From NCBI GenBank assembly GCA_013368325.1, contig JAACJK010000241.1:1-46984 (forward strand): a stretch of DNA of 46,984 nucleotides. The letters run 5' to 3'. A program made the translations under genes and the position numbers. The stretch is from Ephemerocybe angulata. Lineage: Eukaryota > Basidiomycota > Agaricomycetes > Agaricales > Psathyrellaceae. How positions within the stretch are numbered: the stretch's first letter is position 1; the number at the start of each line of letters is the position of its first letter. The notes beneath the pieces were generated by a model. It made no database searches. It was not told the DNA's origin and saw nothing but the letters and a program-made list of their open reading frames with translations. This document shows, in pieces, positions 28,187 to 38,826 of the stretch.

Positions 28187-29121
28187 AGGCCTTCCTTCTT
28201 GCGACGAGCCTTTTCTTCGGACATGAGAGGGCCACGACGGATGGCGTCAATCTCCATTGGAACGACAGAGGTGCTCGCAGGAGGGGGGTTGGGAGCGCTG
28301 GTGGAAGGAGTGGAACGATTGTTGAAAGGAACGAAGGGGCGCGAGGCAAAGGAGTTGTTGGATCGGGCGGAGTCGAGAGAGAGTGTGTGGAGCTCGTTGT
28401 CGATGTCGATGCAGACCTTGGTGTATTCCTCGAAATCCTGGGTGAAGTAACGCCCTTTGCGATTGCACAAGGTGAGCTTAACGTTGTCCTTGAGTCGGTC
28501 GTAGTATTCTTGGATCTTGGTCTGTTCGGTCCAGTCGAGCTCGACGAGGATTTCGATGAACTGGTTGGTAAATGCGGCGCAGGAGGCGGTTTGCTTGAGG
28601 CGGCGCATCTTTCGCATGGCAGACGCGTACTGGTCGGAGTCTTCGAAGCGGGTCCTGAAGGCATACAGGAAACCGTCGAAGTCGTCGAGGAGGTGGCTCT
28701 TGGAGTCGCTGAGCTCGATGGTCCGGTACCATAGGGATGGGGCACCGTCGCCGAGGTAGAATCCGAGGTAGACGATCTTATCGCGATCCGAGACTAGGGA
28801 ACGGCGCTGAAGGTAGATGGCATTGTTGACCTCTCGGAGGAAGGGGTCGACTTGGTCGGAACGGCCGTTGAAGATGCGAGGCTCGCGATGCTTGGGCGCG
28901 CCAGTAGGTCCAGAGGGGCGCTCTGCGAAGCGTTGGAGGAGGGCGGCGAGAGTCTCACCATGACTGTTGGAATTGAGGGTGAGGTTCTGGACAGCCTGGA
29001 GGAGCAATGTGCGCTCGAGCTCAAGGTCAGACTGAGGGAGCTGTTGAGAGAGGTTGGTCGCAGGCGAGGTTTGCGGAAGTTCAGGGCCTTGGGAAAGAGA
29101 GGGATGCAGATCGAAGTCCAT
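28111..29121 (-). CDS. gag: Ty3/gypsy Gag
   Basis: This 336-residue capsid/nucleocapsid protein packages the element RNA. Residues about 75-230 have the retrotransposon capsid pattern (VDPFLREV, IVYLGFYLGDGAPSLWYR, FEDSDQYASAMRKMRRLKQ, FTNQFIEILVELDW, YYDRLKDNVKL). A single zinc knuckle of CX2CX4HX4C type (CMYCGQGKHFAANC) lies near the C-terminus. The ATG at 29121 is 97 bases after the 5' LTR. The stop at 28111 overlaps the pol frame by 76 bases. Confidence 0.95.
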   Translation of the reverse strand: MDFDLHPSLSQGPELPQTSPATNLSQQLPQSDLELERTLLLQAVQNLTLNSNSHGETLAALLQRFAERPSGPTGAPKHREPRIFNGRSDQVDPFLREVNNAIYLQRRSLVSDRDKIVYLGFYLGDGAPSLWYRTIELSDSKSHLLDDFDGFLYAFRTRFEDSDQYASAMRKMRRLKQTASCAAFTNQFIEILVELDWTEQTKIQEYYDRLKDNVKLTLCNRKGRYFTQDFEEYTKVCIDIDNELHTLSLDSARSNNSFASRPFVPFNNRSTPSTSAPNPPPASTSVVPMEIDAIRRGPLMSEEKARRKKEGLCMYCGQGKHFAANCPNKKSNSGKA

Positions 29122-29217
29122 GGTGACAGTTGGTTGAAGATCGGATCAGTGATTAACGTTGTGGGATGATCGGAGTGATACGACGGATCGAAGAGCAGGA
29201 TGGTGGTCGAATCTAAC

Positions 29218-29473
29218 TGTAAGGGCTAAGGTCGGACGAAGGATTGGACGAAGGCTGGAGACGAGCGGGAAACGGGTTCGGAGGATAACGCGTAGATTCG
29301 ACGAGGAAGTGTGTCTACGTACAGCGATATATATACTGTTTGATAACAAGAGAGACGAGAGACAAGAGGTGAGACAAGAGAATGAGAGGATAAACGAAGC
29401 GAAAGGTATGTTGATCGAGAATCAACAGGACGCGACGCGTTATGCACGTGCGCCTGTGGACGTGACCGTGACA
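29218..29473 (-). repeat. 5' LTR of the chromovirus
   Basis: This is the 256-bp LTR upstream of gag (minus strand). It holds a TATATATA run at 29328-29335 that can serve as the U3 promoter. The sequence directly after it on the minus strand starts GTTAGATTCGACCACC and is not the usual TGG primer-binding site. Confidence 0.95.
29328..29335 (-). promoter_or_regulatory. TATA box in the 5' LTR
   Basis: The 8-base TATATATA run in the LTR lies about 207 bases upstream of the gag ATG at 29121. It is the only clear TATA element of the LTR and is the likely start region for the genomic RNA. Confidence 0.5.
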
Positions 29474-29478
29474 GTTTG
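29474..29478. repeat. target-site duplication GTTTG (right)
   Basis: Second copy of the 5-bp target, directly after the right LTR. Confidence 0.9.
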
Positions 29479-31468
29479 CAGACCGACTACTTTCGCGCTA
29501 GACAGACTACAAGCGGCAACGTCAGGCCACACAAGCACCAGGTCAGCACCACAAAGACAGCAAGGGCAAAGGCAAACTCACCTTGACGCCTAGTCCCCCA
29601 TATCCCCGCCACCGCTGGGCGCTCAAAGTCCAACCCCTACCACGGGCACTGAAGCAGGGTAAGCCAGCATCTGCGTTGATAGTGCCGCTTGCTTTGCCAC
29701 TCGCTTGAATCTACGAAAAGTGAGAAAAAGGTTGGCGGTCCAAGCCTTTGACGGCAGGACTTGCTTGATACAACCATCGGCTGGACTTCTTTAGCTTTGC
29801 TGCTGGATCTGGATGACGGCAGGTGATATCGCCTGCGTTTGCTGCAGGGCAGGCTCGGGTCTGTCGACAGAGTCAGCACGTTGATGCAAAGCAGTCAACA
29901 AGACTAACCTTCACAATCATACACTCTTGTAGAAGGCGCTGAGGAAATGCAAGTTCTTGACCTTCTCCTCAAGCAAACGACCGGATGTCGCTGCCCCGAA
30001 CCCGCTGAGAGCGTGACTTCGACACCAGCGCAAGTCGGTCGCTTCGCCTGAGCTTGAGCCTAGAGAAGAGGCAGCCACAGTTGGTACTATGCCAAGCTTA
30101 TATGTGACGAAATGAAGGCGGCGTGACCTTGGAACATTGGGTATCCTGGCTTCGGTATGCAGGTCGACGAGCTTGGGCCAGTGAGTGCCAGACCGTCAGC
30201 TGTAGGTCAATGGGGGAAAGGCAACGGGAAAAGGCGACGCAACTAGCTGACTTGAATAGTCTTCTGGATATTGTAGATCTGGAAGCAGATATGTCCAGAG
30301 TCGGTACAATGAAACAATAAAATGCTTACCGCCACTACGTAGCGTCCTACAGCAAGCTCGCTGGCAACTCTTAAGGCTGACGACATTAGGTGAGTCAGAA
30401 CAGCGGGTAGGAGCGAGTAGTGGACTCACTCCCGTTAGGGTAGCTGTAGACTCATTGTTGTCGAAGCTGCCGGGGAAATCTTGAGCTTCCGTAGTCATCA
30501 TGCTGGTCTGTGAGCTGGTCAGCGTGGCCTGCCGCCCAGAAAAGAATTCACTCATGACTGTGACTAGGGATACTTCAGTTCTGTGGGCGTGCAAGTCAGG
30601 ACCATTGGCGACGAAGGCAAAAAATGGCCCGCCTACTCATCTTGAGGGCGCCATGGCAGACGACGAGCTCGACCCTATGTGCAACGTCGAAAAACGCCGT
30701 CAGTCAACCGAATAAAGTCACCAGAGGCCGTCATTGTCGTCAACGGTGACAAGCATAGGTAAAAAAAAGAAGGGATGGAGGGATGGACGTGGCAGGGAAG
30801 GAAGGAATCGCTATTAGTCTACGTAGTGGAAGAGTCCGAGTCATTGAACAGACGACTCACCTCCTTGTTATGCACGACAGCGACAGCGAAGGACAAAACA
30901 ACGGCCAGGGCAGAATAGACGAGACGAAGAAAACTTCCACCGCTTGTTCAGTCTCAAGGAGGGGAACTATCTAATCTTATCTGGAAGGGCGATAAGAAGC
31001 CCGAGAACTGCGCTCTGATTTTGGCAATGACGTCAATGAAACGCTACTTGTGAGAGTTTAGCCATTCACTGACGTCATTGAAACACTTGCCGCTGTGGCT
31101 CTCCTGTGGTCCTAGTGGGCGGCTACGCCGTCTCGTACTCCCCGACCCTTCTGACAGAAAACAATATGTATCAAGAGAGGCATACAGGTAGTTACACATA
31201 TACAAAGCGCAAGGAACGAAAAACCAATGAGAAGGGCGGCAGCGTACTAAGTTGGGTAGATTTGCGACGGGGAGAGCAGGCACGAACGACTTTCAAAGAA
31301 CAACGACGGGAAACGCTTACGAGGTTGAGATTCAAGACGAAGAGACTTCAAAACATGAAGGGAGCCACTAAGAAACGAAGCAGGCAGACCGTTTAGCACT
31401 CCAGCTTGAGCTCGGGTGGGGAGGAAACTCACAGTCAGAAGGGGCGATGAGGGCGTAGTTCTCAGGGT
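29474..31468. other. intergenic, no supported gene
   Basis: About 2 kb to the right of the Ty3 element. Some minus-strand pieces between 30560 and 30200 look weakly protein-like (SSQTSMMTTEAQDFPGSFD; VASELAVGRYVVA next to a GTAAGC donor), but I could not assemble a model. A near-repeat of GACGTCA(A/T)TGAAAC with CACT nearby occurs at 31030-31085. Confidence 0.45.
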
Positions 31469-32554
31469 CTAGGGCAGGAATGAGCCAAGCTCTGGACTCA
31501 GACGTCGATAAAACGTACCCTGCATGCTTGTCAAAGTGGCTGCCACTTCAGCCTCGGTGAACTCATCACCGTGCGGGTATGAGGGCGGCAATGCCAAGTT
31601 AAAGTAGGGCATGATCGACACGTTGCCGACAGGCTGGATCGCCCTTGCCATTAGGTTCTTCAGGCGTCCGAGGAGGTATACTACTTCATCCACCGTGTCG
31701 GTGTCCTTCATCCATTTTCGTATCGCAGCCTGTGCGGCGAGGGGGCGAAGAACGGCAATCGCCTGGCGGAGTGGGTGGGCCATGAAACCGGGGATGTCCT
31801 CAATAGTCGGGACGACGCCGGTCGTCCCGACGTACGCCCACAGTTGGCCAACCTGAGCACACAAGGGTGTTAGAAGGAGTGGAAGCAGTGTAGAATGAGC
31901 TTCACTTACGTCGCCGGCTGCATCGCTCCATATCTTTATCGCGTATTTGATGGCTTGCTCGTTGTCGGAGGAGATTAGGGCTTGGAAGATCACCTCGAGC
32001 GCTTCGAGGCCATGCTCCATATATCGTGCAGACGTGATGTTTAAATAGACAAACCACCAAAATAAAGGATGACTAAGCATCCGCACGTAGCACTCTTCCC
32101 TCTCCGTCTCCAACGTACCCGGACGTCGACGGAAATCATAGTGTCGGACCAGGTTGACGTGGATCTCAACGGGGACACTGAATTCATTCACAACAGCCAT
32201 CCTAGGGTCAGGAATGGGTTCGTTGCTGGAATTGAGGTATGCCCCAGCCAAGGGCAGCGGGGGAGGAACAGGGATGGGCTGACCTTGTCGAACAGCTTCA
32301 GCGTTTTCTCCTTGTCGCATAGCTAGCAGAACTTCTTGGGCGAGTTCATTGCTGCACTGCGGAAATTGTTTGTTAATAAGCGGACGGGTTAAAAGAGATT
32401 CAAGTTAGCGCTCACCCCCTCTCGCGGGTCTTCCAGCTTCGTCAGGGCTCCCTTTCTGCCCGTCACGAACGTATTAACGCCCAGGCCGAGCGCGCATGCT
32501 AGCCAAGCTCGAGCGGGTGCTTCTTGGGGGTGTGGTCGTGGCCAGAGTTGATCT

Positions 32555-32561
32555 ATATATC
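32555..32561. repeat. target-site duplication ATATATC (left)
   Basis: Matches 35235-35241 exactly. Deleting the element with one copy restores the frame of the host exon. Confidence 0.8.
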
Positions 32562-35234
32562 CACCTCAGTCACCCGGCTGACCCCACTTCTAATGTATAT
32601 CAATTTGAGGAAAAGAAATACCTTAGATGTCCCCCAGCCAGTGGTCCAGCCATCGGTGGTTGACCCATGGTTCAGCCAATACTCAACCACTGTCCAGCCA
32701 TTTCTTCAGCCACTCAGACAGTCTCAGCCACATTTTCAAAAGTTCAACCATTTAGACAAATGGCTGGACCATTGAAAAAATGGCTGAGCTTTTGTAGAGG
32801 TGTTTGGGGTCCTGCTTTCTTTGGTGGAAATGGTCCAGCCATTCTGATACAACCATTTTAAGACATGGTCCAGCCACTCTAGTGCAACCATTTTCAGAAG
32901 TGGTCCAGCCACTCTGGTCCAACCATTTTCAGAAGTGGTCCAGCCACTTTGGTCCCAGCCATGTACTCTATTTGGTTGAATCTAATTACATAAGTGTCTG
33001 GGGTCCTACTTTGATTCAGCCACATCTGATATCAAAATATCAGATCAGATTCAGATCTCAGATCTAGATCTATGATGTCATTGATGGTGCCTGTGCCTGT
33101 GATATAATGATTTACATGATATCACTATGATTAATTGCTGTCATGCCAATCATGACATCATGCTCATTTAGATAAGAGAATTATTAAGCTGATTCATTTA
33201 TATCTCACCCAGTTCTTGCCTGATAAGAATGATTTTGTTATCATTAGAAAGGGTGGAACGAGGGGAGTAAGAGGGTATATGTAGTGTATCCAATGAATAC
33301 AGTTATACTCTGTAAAACCATGGAAAGGTCATAATGTCAACATTAAGCTCATTTAGATAAGAAGAATGTTGAACAGATTTATTAATCTTCCCCTCAGTTC
33401 TTGTCTGATAAGAGTGATTTTGATATCAATAGAAAGTATAAAATGAGGAGCATGCAGTGGTGTATGTGGTGTTTTCTCTGCACACAGTTATACTCTGAAA
33501 TACCATAAGAATCTCATTTGGGGAATGCATTAGGGTTAGTGTCACTGGGAACAGAAAATAAGGTCAAACAGTAAACACTTGTATACACTATGCTCCTGGA
33601 GGTGTAATGTGACTAATACAGCAACAAGATTTACTATCCTTAAATGATTGGTGGTGTAATAGTAGAATTCACAGAGTAGTTCTTGTGTTGCAAATCAGTA
33701 CTTAGGGACCCTCTTCTGATGACATGAGCAATATAAATACAAGGGTAAAAGAGAGTGAGATGCCTAGTTCTGAATGCAAAAAAAAGTAACCAAAACCATC
33801 CAGGGAGCATGGACATATGCATAGTTATAGGTACAATTGGGCTTTGAAGATGCACACTTGTGCAACCAGAGAATCAAGGATGCACTTGAGGCTAATTCTT
33901 CTTATAGATCAGCTCTTACTGCTTGGATTTGCTTGCAGTTTTTTTTAATGGAAACATAGTAGTTGGGGATCTACTCTGACAGTAGTTTTATACTTCTAAG
34001 TTCTTGCCTTGAAGAGCAATAGAGACAATTGTGCTATTTAAAGAATGGTTTGCATAAAGTCATATTCCTGCTATAATATGGGCATTAGACATTTACCACC
34101 CCATGGAATAGCTTATGAAATAGCTTTAGTATGCTGATACATACTTAAAAAGGTTTATACTCATGATATGATGTCTCAGGAATACCAACCCTGATGGATA
34201 AGTACATTCAGCTTACATCTCAATATCAGATTGGTAGTAAAGGGCTTAAGATGTAACACATATGTAACTCTACTCTCCATAAATTGAGTATTCTAGTGAT
34301 ACTAAGCTCATTCATTTTGGATAGGAACTGAGTGAGATATTGACCTATTTTGAATAAAGCTCACCCTAATACATGCTCCAAATAACATTTCTATGATTTT
34401 GCAGAGCATAACTGTAGGAATAGAAGATACCACATATACCACTTTGTTTCCCTCATTTTACACTTCCTAATGATACTAAAATTATTGTTATCAGACAAAA
34501 CCTGAGGGAGATACCAATGAATCAGCTTAGCACTCCTGTTATCTAAATGAGCATGATGTCATGCAAATCATGACATTGTGACACTAATCAATCACACTGA
34601 TATCATGCAAATCATTACATCATAGGCACAGGCACTCATCAATGCCATCACAGGCACAGGTACCATCAATGACATAATAGATCTAGATTTGAGATCTGAA
34701 TCTGAGATTTAAGATTGATGGATTATGTCAGATTGATGACAGCTGTCATCTCAGATCTGACTCTCCCAAATTGGCAGAAGGACCCCAGACACTTATATAA
34801 TTATGTTCACCCAAAGAGGTGATGTGGCTGAACTAAAGTGGCTGGACCATGTTTGACAATGGCTGGACCAAAGTGGCTGGACCATGTTTGGCAATGGCTG
34901 GACCAAAGTGGTTGGACCAGTTCTTAGAATGGTCAGACCAAAGAAAGTCAGGACCCCTGGCACTCAGGTCACAAATGGCTCAGCCATTTCGAAAATGGTT
35001 GAGAAAATATACAACCAAATATGGCTGCATAATATAGTATAACCACTTTTTCATTATTCCAACCATATCTATCTAACCACATCCAGAGTCAACCATTTGT
35101 AGAATGGTTGGACCATCTTGGGACTATGTGGTCCAACCACGTATGGTTGAGCCACTGGCTGGGGGACATCTAAGGTATTTCTTTTCCTCAAATTGATATA
35201 CATTAGAAGTGGGGTCAGCCGGGTGACTGAGGTG
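32562..35234. mobile_element. non-autonomous foldback/TIR DNA element, 2673 bp
   Basis: The ends are long inverted repeats: CACCTCAGTCACCCGGCTG at the left, its complement at the right, and matching arms continuing for about 100 bases nearly perfectly and more loosely for about 600. The flanks carry ATATATC on both sides (32555-32561 and 35235-35241); reading one base further, an 8-bp ATATATCC is possible. Subterminal repeats of TGGTCCAGCCA type occur on both sides. The interior is AT-rich with nested direct and inverted repeats (CTCATTTAGATAAG words) and has no frame over about 75 codons, so no transposase. The superfamily is not certain: a 7-8-bp duplication and subterminal repeats fit hAT-like or related elements. 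Confidence 0.85.
32845..32962 (+). repeat. subterminal tandem repeats of the TIR element
   Basis: Three copies of a unit of about 35 bases contain GTGGTCCAGCCACT and GGTCCAACCATTTTCAGA words. Inverted equivalents (GGCTGGACCA) occur near 34840-34915. Such repeats are commonly transposase-binding sites in DNA transposons. Confidence 0.7.
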
Positions 35235-35241
35235 ATATATC
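35235..35241. repeat. target-site duplication ATATATC (right)
   Basis: Second copy of the target sequence, inside the GYI codons of the interrupted gene. Confidence 0.8.
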
Positions 35242-36577
35242 CCATGGTCGGGATATGTTCAAACGTGGTTTTCCACTTGTATTTAGCATCGTCGGCCTGT
35301 AGCTTAGTTGCCATCTGCCAAAAGTAAATAAGAATGATAACGAAAGAGACAGGGAGTAACGTACCAAACGAGCCGGGGATTCCACGAGGTATAGATTTAC
35401 GCATCGTATGAATAACCCTTGAATTAGTGGCACTGATATACAGAGTCAGATCCGGTCGCCTTGAACGGGGACAAAAGCGTGAAAGTACTTACCTATGGCC
35501 GGCAAGTTGTCTGTGGGATGGTGGAGCAGATACTCCTCGACAATCCTTTCCAGGAGCTCGCAAAGTCCTGGCGTCAGGCCATTGTGGCGGAGCACAATGT
35601 ACGACAGACCTAGAGAAAGAAAGTAGCTATTCAGGGCGGCGACGAGCTTGGCCCCTGGGGCGCGTTCCTTGAGAATTTGGTGGTGTTGGGCTGCAAGCGT
35701 GCACGCTTCTCTCCGTTTGGTCGTCCTGAAGCCTGAGGCAGTGACAACGTCCATAGGTGCCCACGGATCGTCGCAAGCCGATGGGACAGTGTAATTGGGG
35801 GAAGGTAAGGTACCGAGCAAGCTGGAGAACTTGTCCCTCAAAGCCTCTCTATCAAAAAGGATAGCATTGACGCCCGTCGCCACAACCGTGGCCTGGTGTG
35901 CAATCGTGGCAGGCGGAGAAGGCAGGGGCCCCGGGGTGACTGGACGGTCAGCGCGGCCGGGTGGCGGGGTACGAGGTGGAGAAGCCACCCCAGCGTCGAT
36001 GACCTCGGGCGGGGCCTGGGACGGGGCCTGGGGTGGGGCCTGGGGCGGGGCCTGGGGCGTAACCGCAGTCTCGGTAGCGCCCGTACGGGCGCGCTTGGGG
36101 GGGGGCGCCTGAGGGGGGCTAGAGGAAGCCGCCCTCCTCGCTGCATTTGAGGGTTGACCTTGGCGGACGGGGCTACTCAAGTTGATTTCTGCGGCGCTCG
36201 AGGATGCGTCGCCTGAATAGGCGGTAGGAACCGCGGAATAAAACGAAGCTGCGCCTGATTCTAAGTGGCAAGATAAGCGTTAGAATGAGGTCGACACCTA
36301 GCACACGAACCTAGTGGCGACCACCAATCTGGGATCGGTTCAGGGGGCTGCGAGGGGCGCACTGCTTCCTCCCAAGCCCTCCCCATACCTAAGCCATAGG
36401 CATCCTCTTCTGTCGTCGGTTCCACAGACCCTATTGAGAACGGAGCACGTCGTTAGACAGGGAAGTAAGAATAGTCTCTATACCACCCTCACCTGCCAGG
36501 AGGGTCCCCTGTGGCAGGACTTGGAGGCCATTGTTCTCGAACGGAAACCAGAAGCCGTCCATTTCATACAGCGGCAT

Positions 36578-37370
36578 GGTGGTAAGGTCGGCGCTATGAA
36601 TCGAAACCAGCAACAAAAGGGCGCCCACTCAAGCGGGTAGGGCACTCTCTGCAACCGATCGGGATTTAGCAGAGGGGAAAGATGGGGTGGGGGGTACCAG
36701 CCTACCTGCTTCTTATCTGACCAGAGATTGTGAGGGGCGTCACATCCTTGATGAAAACCTTGAGCTTATTTCTGGGGTTAGAGCGGTCAGAAAACTTCCT
36801 GAAAGAAGCGACATCTACCAGGAATATGGACGTATCCCTAAAACGAGCTCAGTTTACGACGGAAAAGCCTCGAATGAGGGCTGTGGAAGGAGCCGTCAAA
36901 ATCGGTCCTTTAGACCGCTGCTAAGAGTGGTAAGGACATATAAATGGAGTGGGGCGCGGAGGGGAGCCATGGACGTCCATGACCAGCAATAAACTTGAAG
37001 ATCAAAGCGGCGCTGTTACGGTGGGGTGGCCGAGGGTGTTAACCTTGCGCAGAGGCTTGGCGCAGAGGCTTGCCACCGGCGCACGGATTCGGATTGCACG
37101 TGGTGTGAAATACTGCTCAGCACATGACCGTGTCGCGAGGTTCAACGCGCCGTGATCTGCCAAGTGACTTCAAGTTTTCAGGCGCCTGAGAGGTTACACG
37201 GGTTGGCGCCTCAAAGTCCTGACCCAAGTCTGGCATCTTAAACCTGACTTAGTTGCGGCTCCGTTCGCCAATAAGCTCGGTACCGCGTGACACCGTCTCG
37301 ATATATAAGACGCTTCGTACCGGCCCAATATGCGGCACTGGCATCGGGTTCACCACACTTACTACTGGCC
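36578..37370. other. intergenic, divergent promoters
   Basis: Between the minus gene starting at 36577 and the plus gene starting at 37371. No gene is supported. It should contain both promoters; a weak ATATATAAG box at 37301-37309 lies about 65 bases before the plus-strand ATG. Confidence 0.45.
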
Positions 37371-38464
37371 ATGTCTCTTCACAGTTACACCACTCCTTCC
37401 ATTACTGGTCGGAGGCGCGTTGCTTCGCCCCCACCATTGGTTTTCGCGAATAGAATCAGACAGACCCCCCCTGCCTTCTCAATCTTTTCCCCTGTGATGC
37501 CTCGGGCCTTCTCTGTCGAACCTACTGACGACCCCCTCAATCAATCTCCTACGAGCGTTGCTCTCCATCGCGGGTATCGATTCGAAGATTATATCTTATT
37601 ACCAGACAGCCCACAGTCAGGAGCGTCCACCCAGCAGGAGGTCTCGCTTGAAGGTAGGTTGCCGTACTTTATTACTTTGAACGCCAACAATACAAGCTGA
37701 TGTCGACTACTATGAAGCAGCTTTCAAGCCAAAACAAGTCTCTGACTCGCAGGATGATCCCGCCCTTTTTATCAACCGTGAGTCTTTCGGTAGCGTCTGT
37801 AGTCTAACTTGACGCTGAACTGTTCCTTGATCTAGCGCAAGTTCTGTCAGAGGCGCAATCCGTTGAAGCTATCTCGGCGCCCGAGCCCAAACAGGTCCCA
37901 GTCTTCGAGACAAACGCTTCCACTGCCACACCCAGAGAGTTCCAAGACGAGGCCCCCGCCGCTGCTCCGTCTCCCGTCGTGGCGCAAGAGTATGCCTTCT
38001 CACCCATTGCCGGTACTTGTGAGGGAAAAATATCTTCCACCCATTTGAAAGTATTAATCGACATATTCATCTCTTTAGCTCTGCCCTTTGACGACGAATT
38101 CATCGCGACCTGCAAATTCCGTTCCTTCAATCCCAGCCGTCCCACTTACACTACTTTCGACATACTGCTTCGGTTGGGCCAACTGTTTGGTCAGGGTGTG
38201 ACGAAGACGGAAATGCAACAGCTGCTTCGACAATGCGCTCGCTGTCGCCATTTCATTTACGCCGATCGGCGCTCTAGCCATGGTTGTAACGGTGGCGCAC
38301 TGCTCGTTCAAGACCCAAGTTTCGACATAGTATCCGCCTTGGTCACACACGATCGTCATGCCGGCTTGACATTGCTTGACGTGAAACGATTGTTTGTTCG
38401 CTGCGGTCGGTGCCGCCGCGTTTGCTTGAACGGCTCAAGCTCGTTCCACATGTGTCAGACGTAG
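37371..38464 (+). CDS. four-exon gene, 308-residue protein with two CX2C-X11-HXC modules
   Basis: Exons 37371-37653, 37697-37777, 37836-38012 and 38079-38464 join with consistent phase (introns 43, 58 and 66 nt). The first 100 residues are Ser/Pro rich; the middle is acidic with Pro/Ala. The C-terminal 130 residues carry two identical-spacing metal-binding-like modules: C233, C236, H248, C250 and C289, C292, H304, C306. Each is preceded by a helical stretch (MQQLLRQ; LLDVKRLFVR). Repeated C2HC modules suggest a zinc-binding fold, perhaps for nucleic acid or protein contacts. No family was recognised. A possible TATA (37301) and in-frame ATG support this start. Confidence 0.65.
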
Positions 38465-38826
38465 GAGACCAGAGACGCTGGAGAAGCCAAACATAAGGTC
38501 AATTGTTACAGAAGCTCCATGTATTCCCTTTTTTTTTTTTTTTTTTTTTGTGGTTTCTCAGGGAACGTGAACGTGACAAAGTACGTGCGTCCCTTCGTCG
38601 AATAAAGGATGATAGTATGAGAGCTCCATGTATTCCTCCTACATATCAACGTCAGTCCTTACTAGCCATTCAACATTTGTATCCAATCAATGGTGGCTTT
38701 CCCGAATGATAAGCGAAGTCCGAAACAATGTCCAATAATATATACTTATAAGGTGTTCTGACGAGTGGAGTCGTATATTCAGGCGTGAAAGAGGGGTTAT
38801 CCGTCAGGATTTAAAACGAAAAGGTA
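38465..38826. other. intergenic with a 21-T run
   Basis: This stretch contains an unbroken run of 21 T (38529-38549), which could be the poly-A tail remnant of a retroposed sequence on the minus strand or simple slippage. No gene is supported; the neighbouring genes converge here. Confidence 0.5.

Larger units (their letters stand above)
23628..29473 (-). mobile_element. complete Ty3/gypsy chromovirus, 5846 bp, probably recently inserted
   Basis: Two 256-bp LTRs (23628-23883 and 29218-29473), starting TGTAAG and ending GTGACA as read on the plus strand, appear identical base for base. The flanks carry the same 5-bp sequence GTTTG (23623-23627 and 29474-29478). Between them, on the minus strand, are an intact gag (29121-28111) and an intact pol (28186-23885) with protease, RT, RNase H, integrase and a chromodomain-like end. 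Gag and Pol are linked by a canonical -1 frameshift site. Identical LTRs and open frames imply a recent insertion that may still be active. The site it entered (GGGCACTTTC, then GTTTG, then CAGACCGAC) shows no recognisable gene. Confidence 0.95.
31469..36577 (-). pseudogene. seven-exon gene, 696-residue protein of unknown function, split by a TIR element
   Basis: Exons on the minus strand: 36577-36493, 36430-36311, 36260-35493, 35432-35365, 35314-35235 continued at 32554-32416 across the inserted element, 32356-31910 and 31852-31469. All phases agree. With the element and one 7-bp target copy removed, exon 5 is exactly 219 nt and the whole frame is 2091 nt. The protein starts MPLYEMDGFWFPFENN and has a Pro/Ala-rich region with QAPP repeats (PQAPPQAPPQAPSQAPP). 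The rest is a largely helical segment including LNSYFLSLGLSYIVL, WLACALGLGVNTFV and SHPLFWWFVYLN. I do not recognise the family. The insertion places stop codons about 45 codons after the breakpoint, so the present copy should be null unless the element is spliced out. Confidence 0.65.

Noticed and set aside
35069..35404. 111-codon minus-strand frame running from the gene into the TIR element
   Set aside because: It crosses both the 35364-35315 intron and the element boundary; it is a by-product of the insertion.
35795..36150. Plus-strand Gly/Arg-rich frames with GGGCCTGGG repeats
   Set aside because: They are the complement of the Pro/Ala-rich QAPP repeats in the minus-strand 696-residue gene.
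38529..38549. Poly-T run as the tail of a processed pseudogene on the minus strand
   Set aside because: No intron-less gene copy or target duplication was seen next to it.
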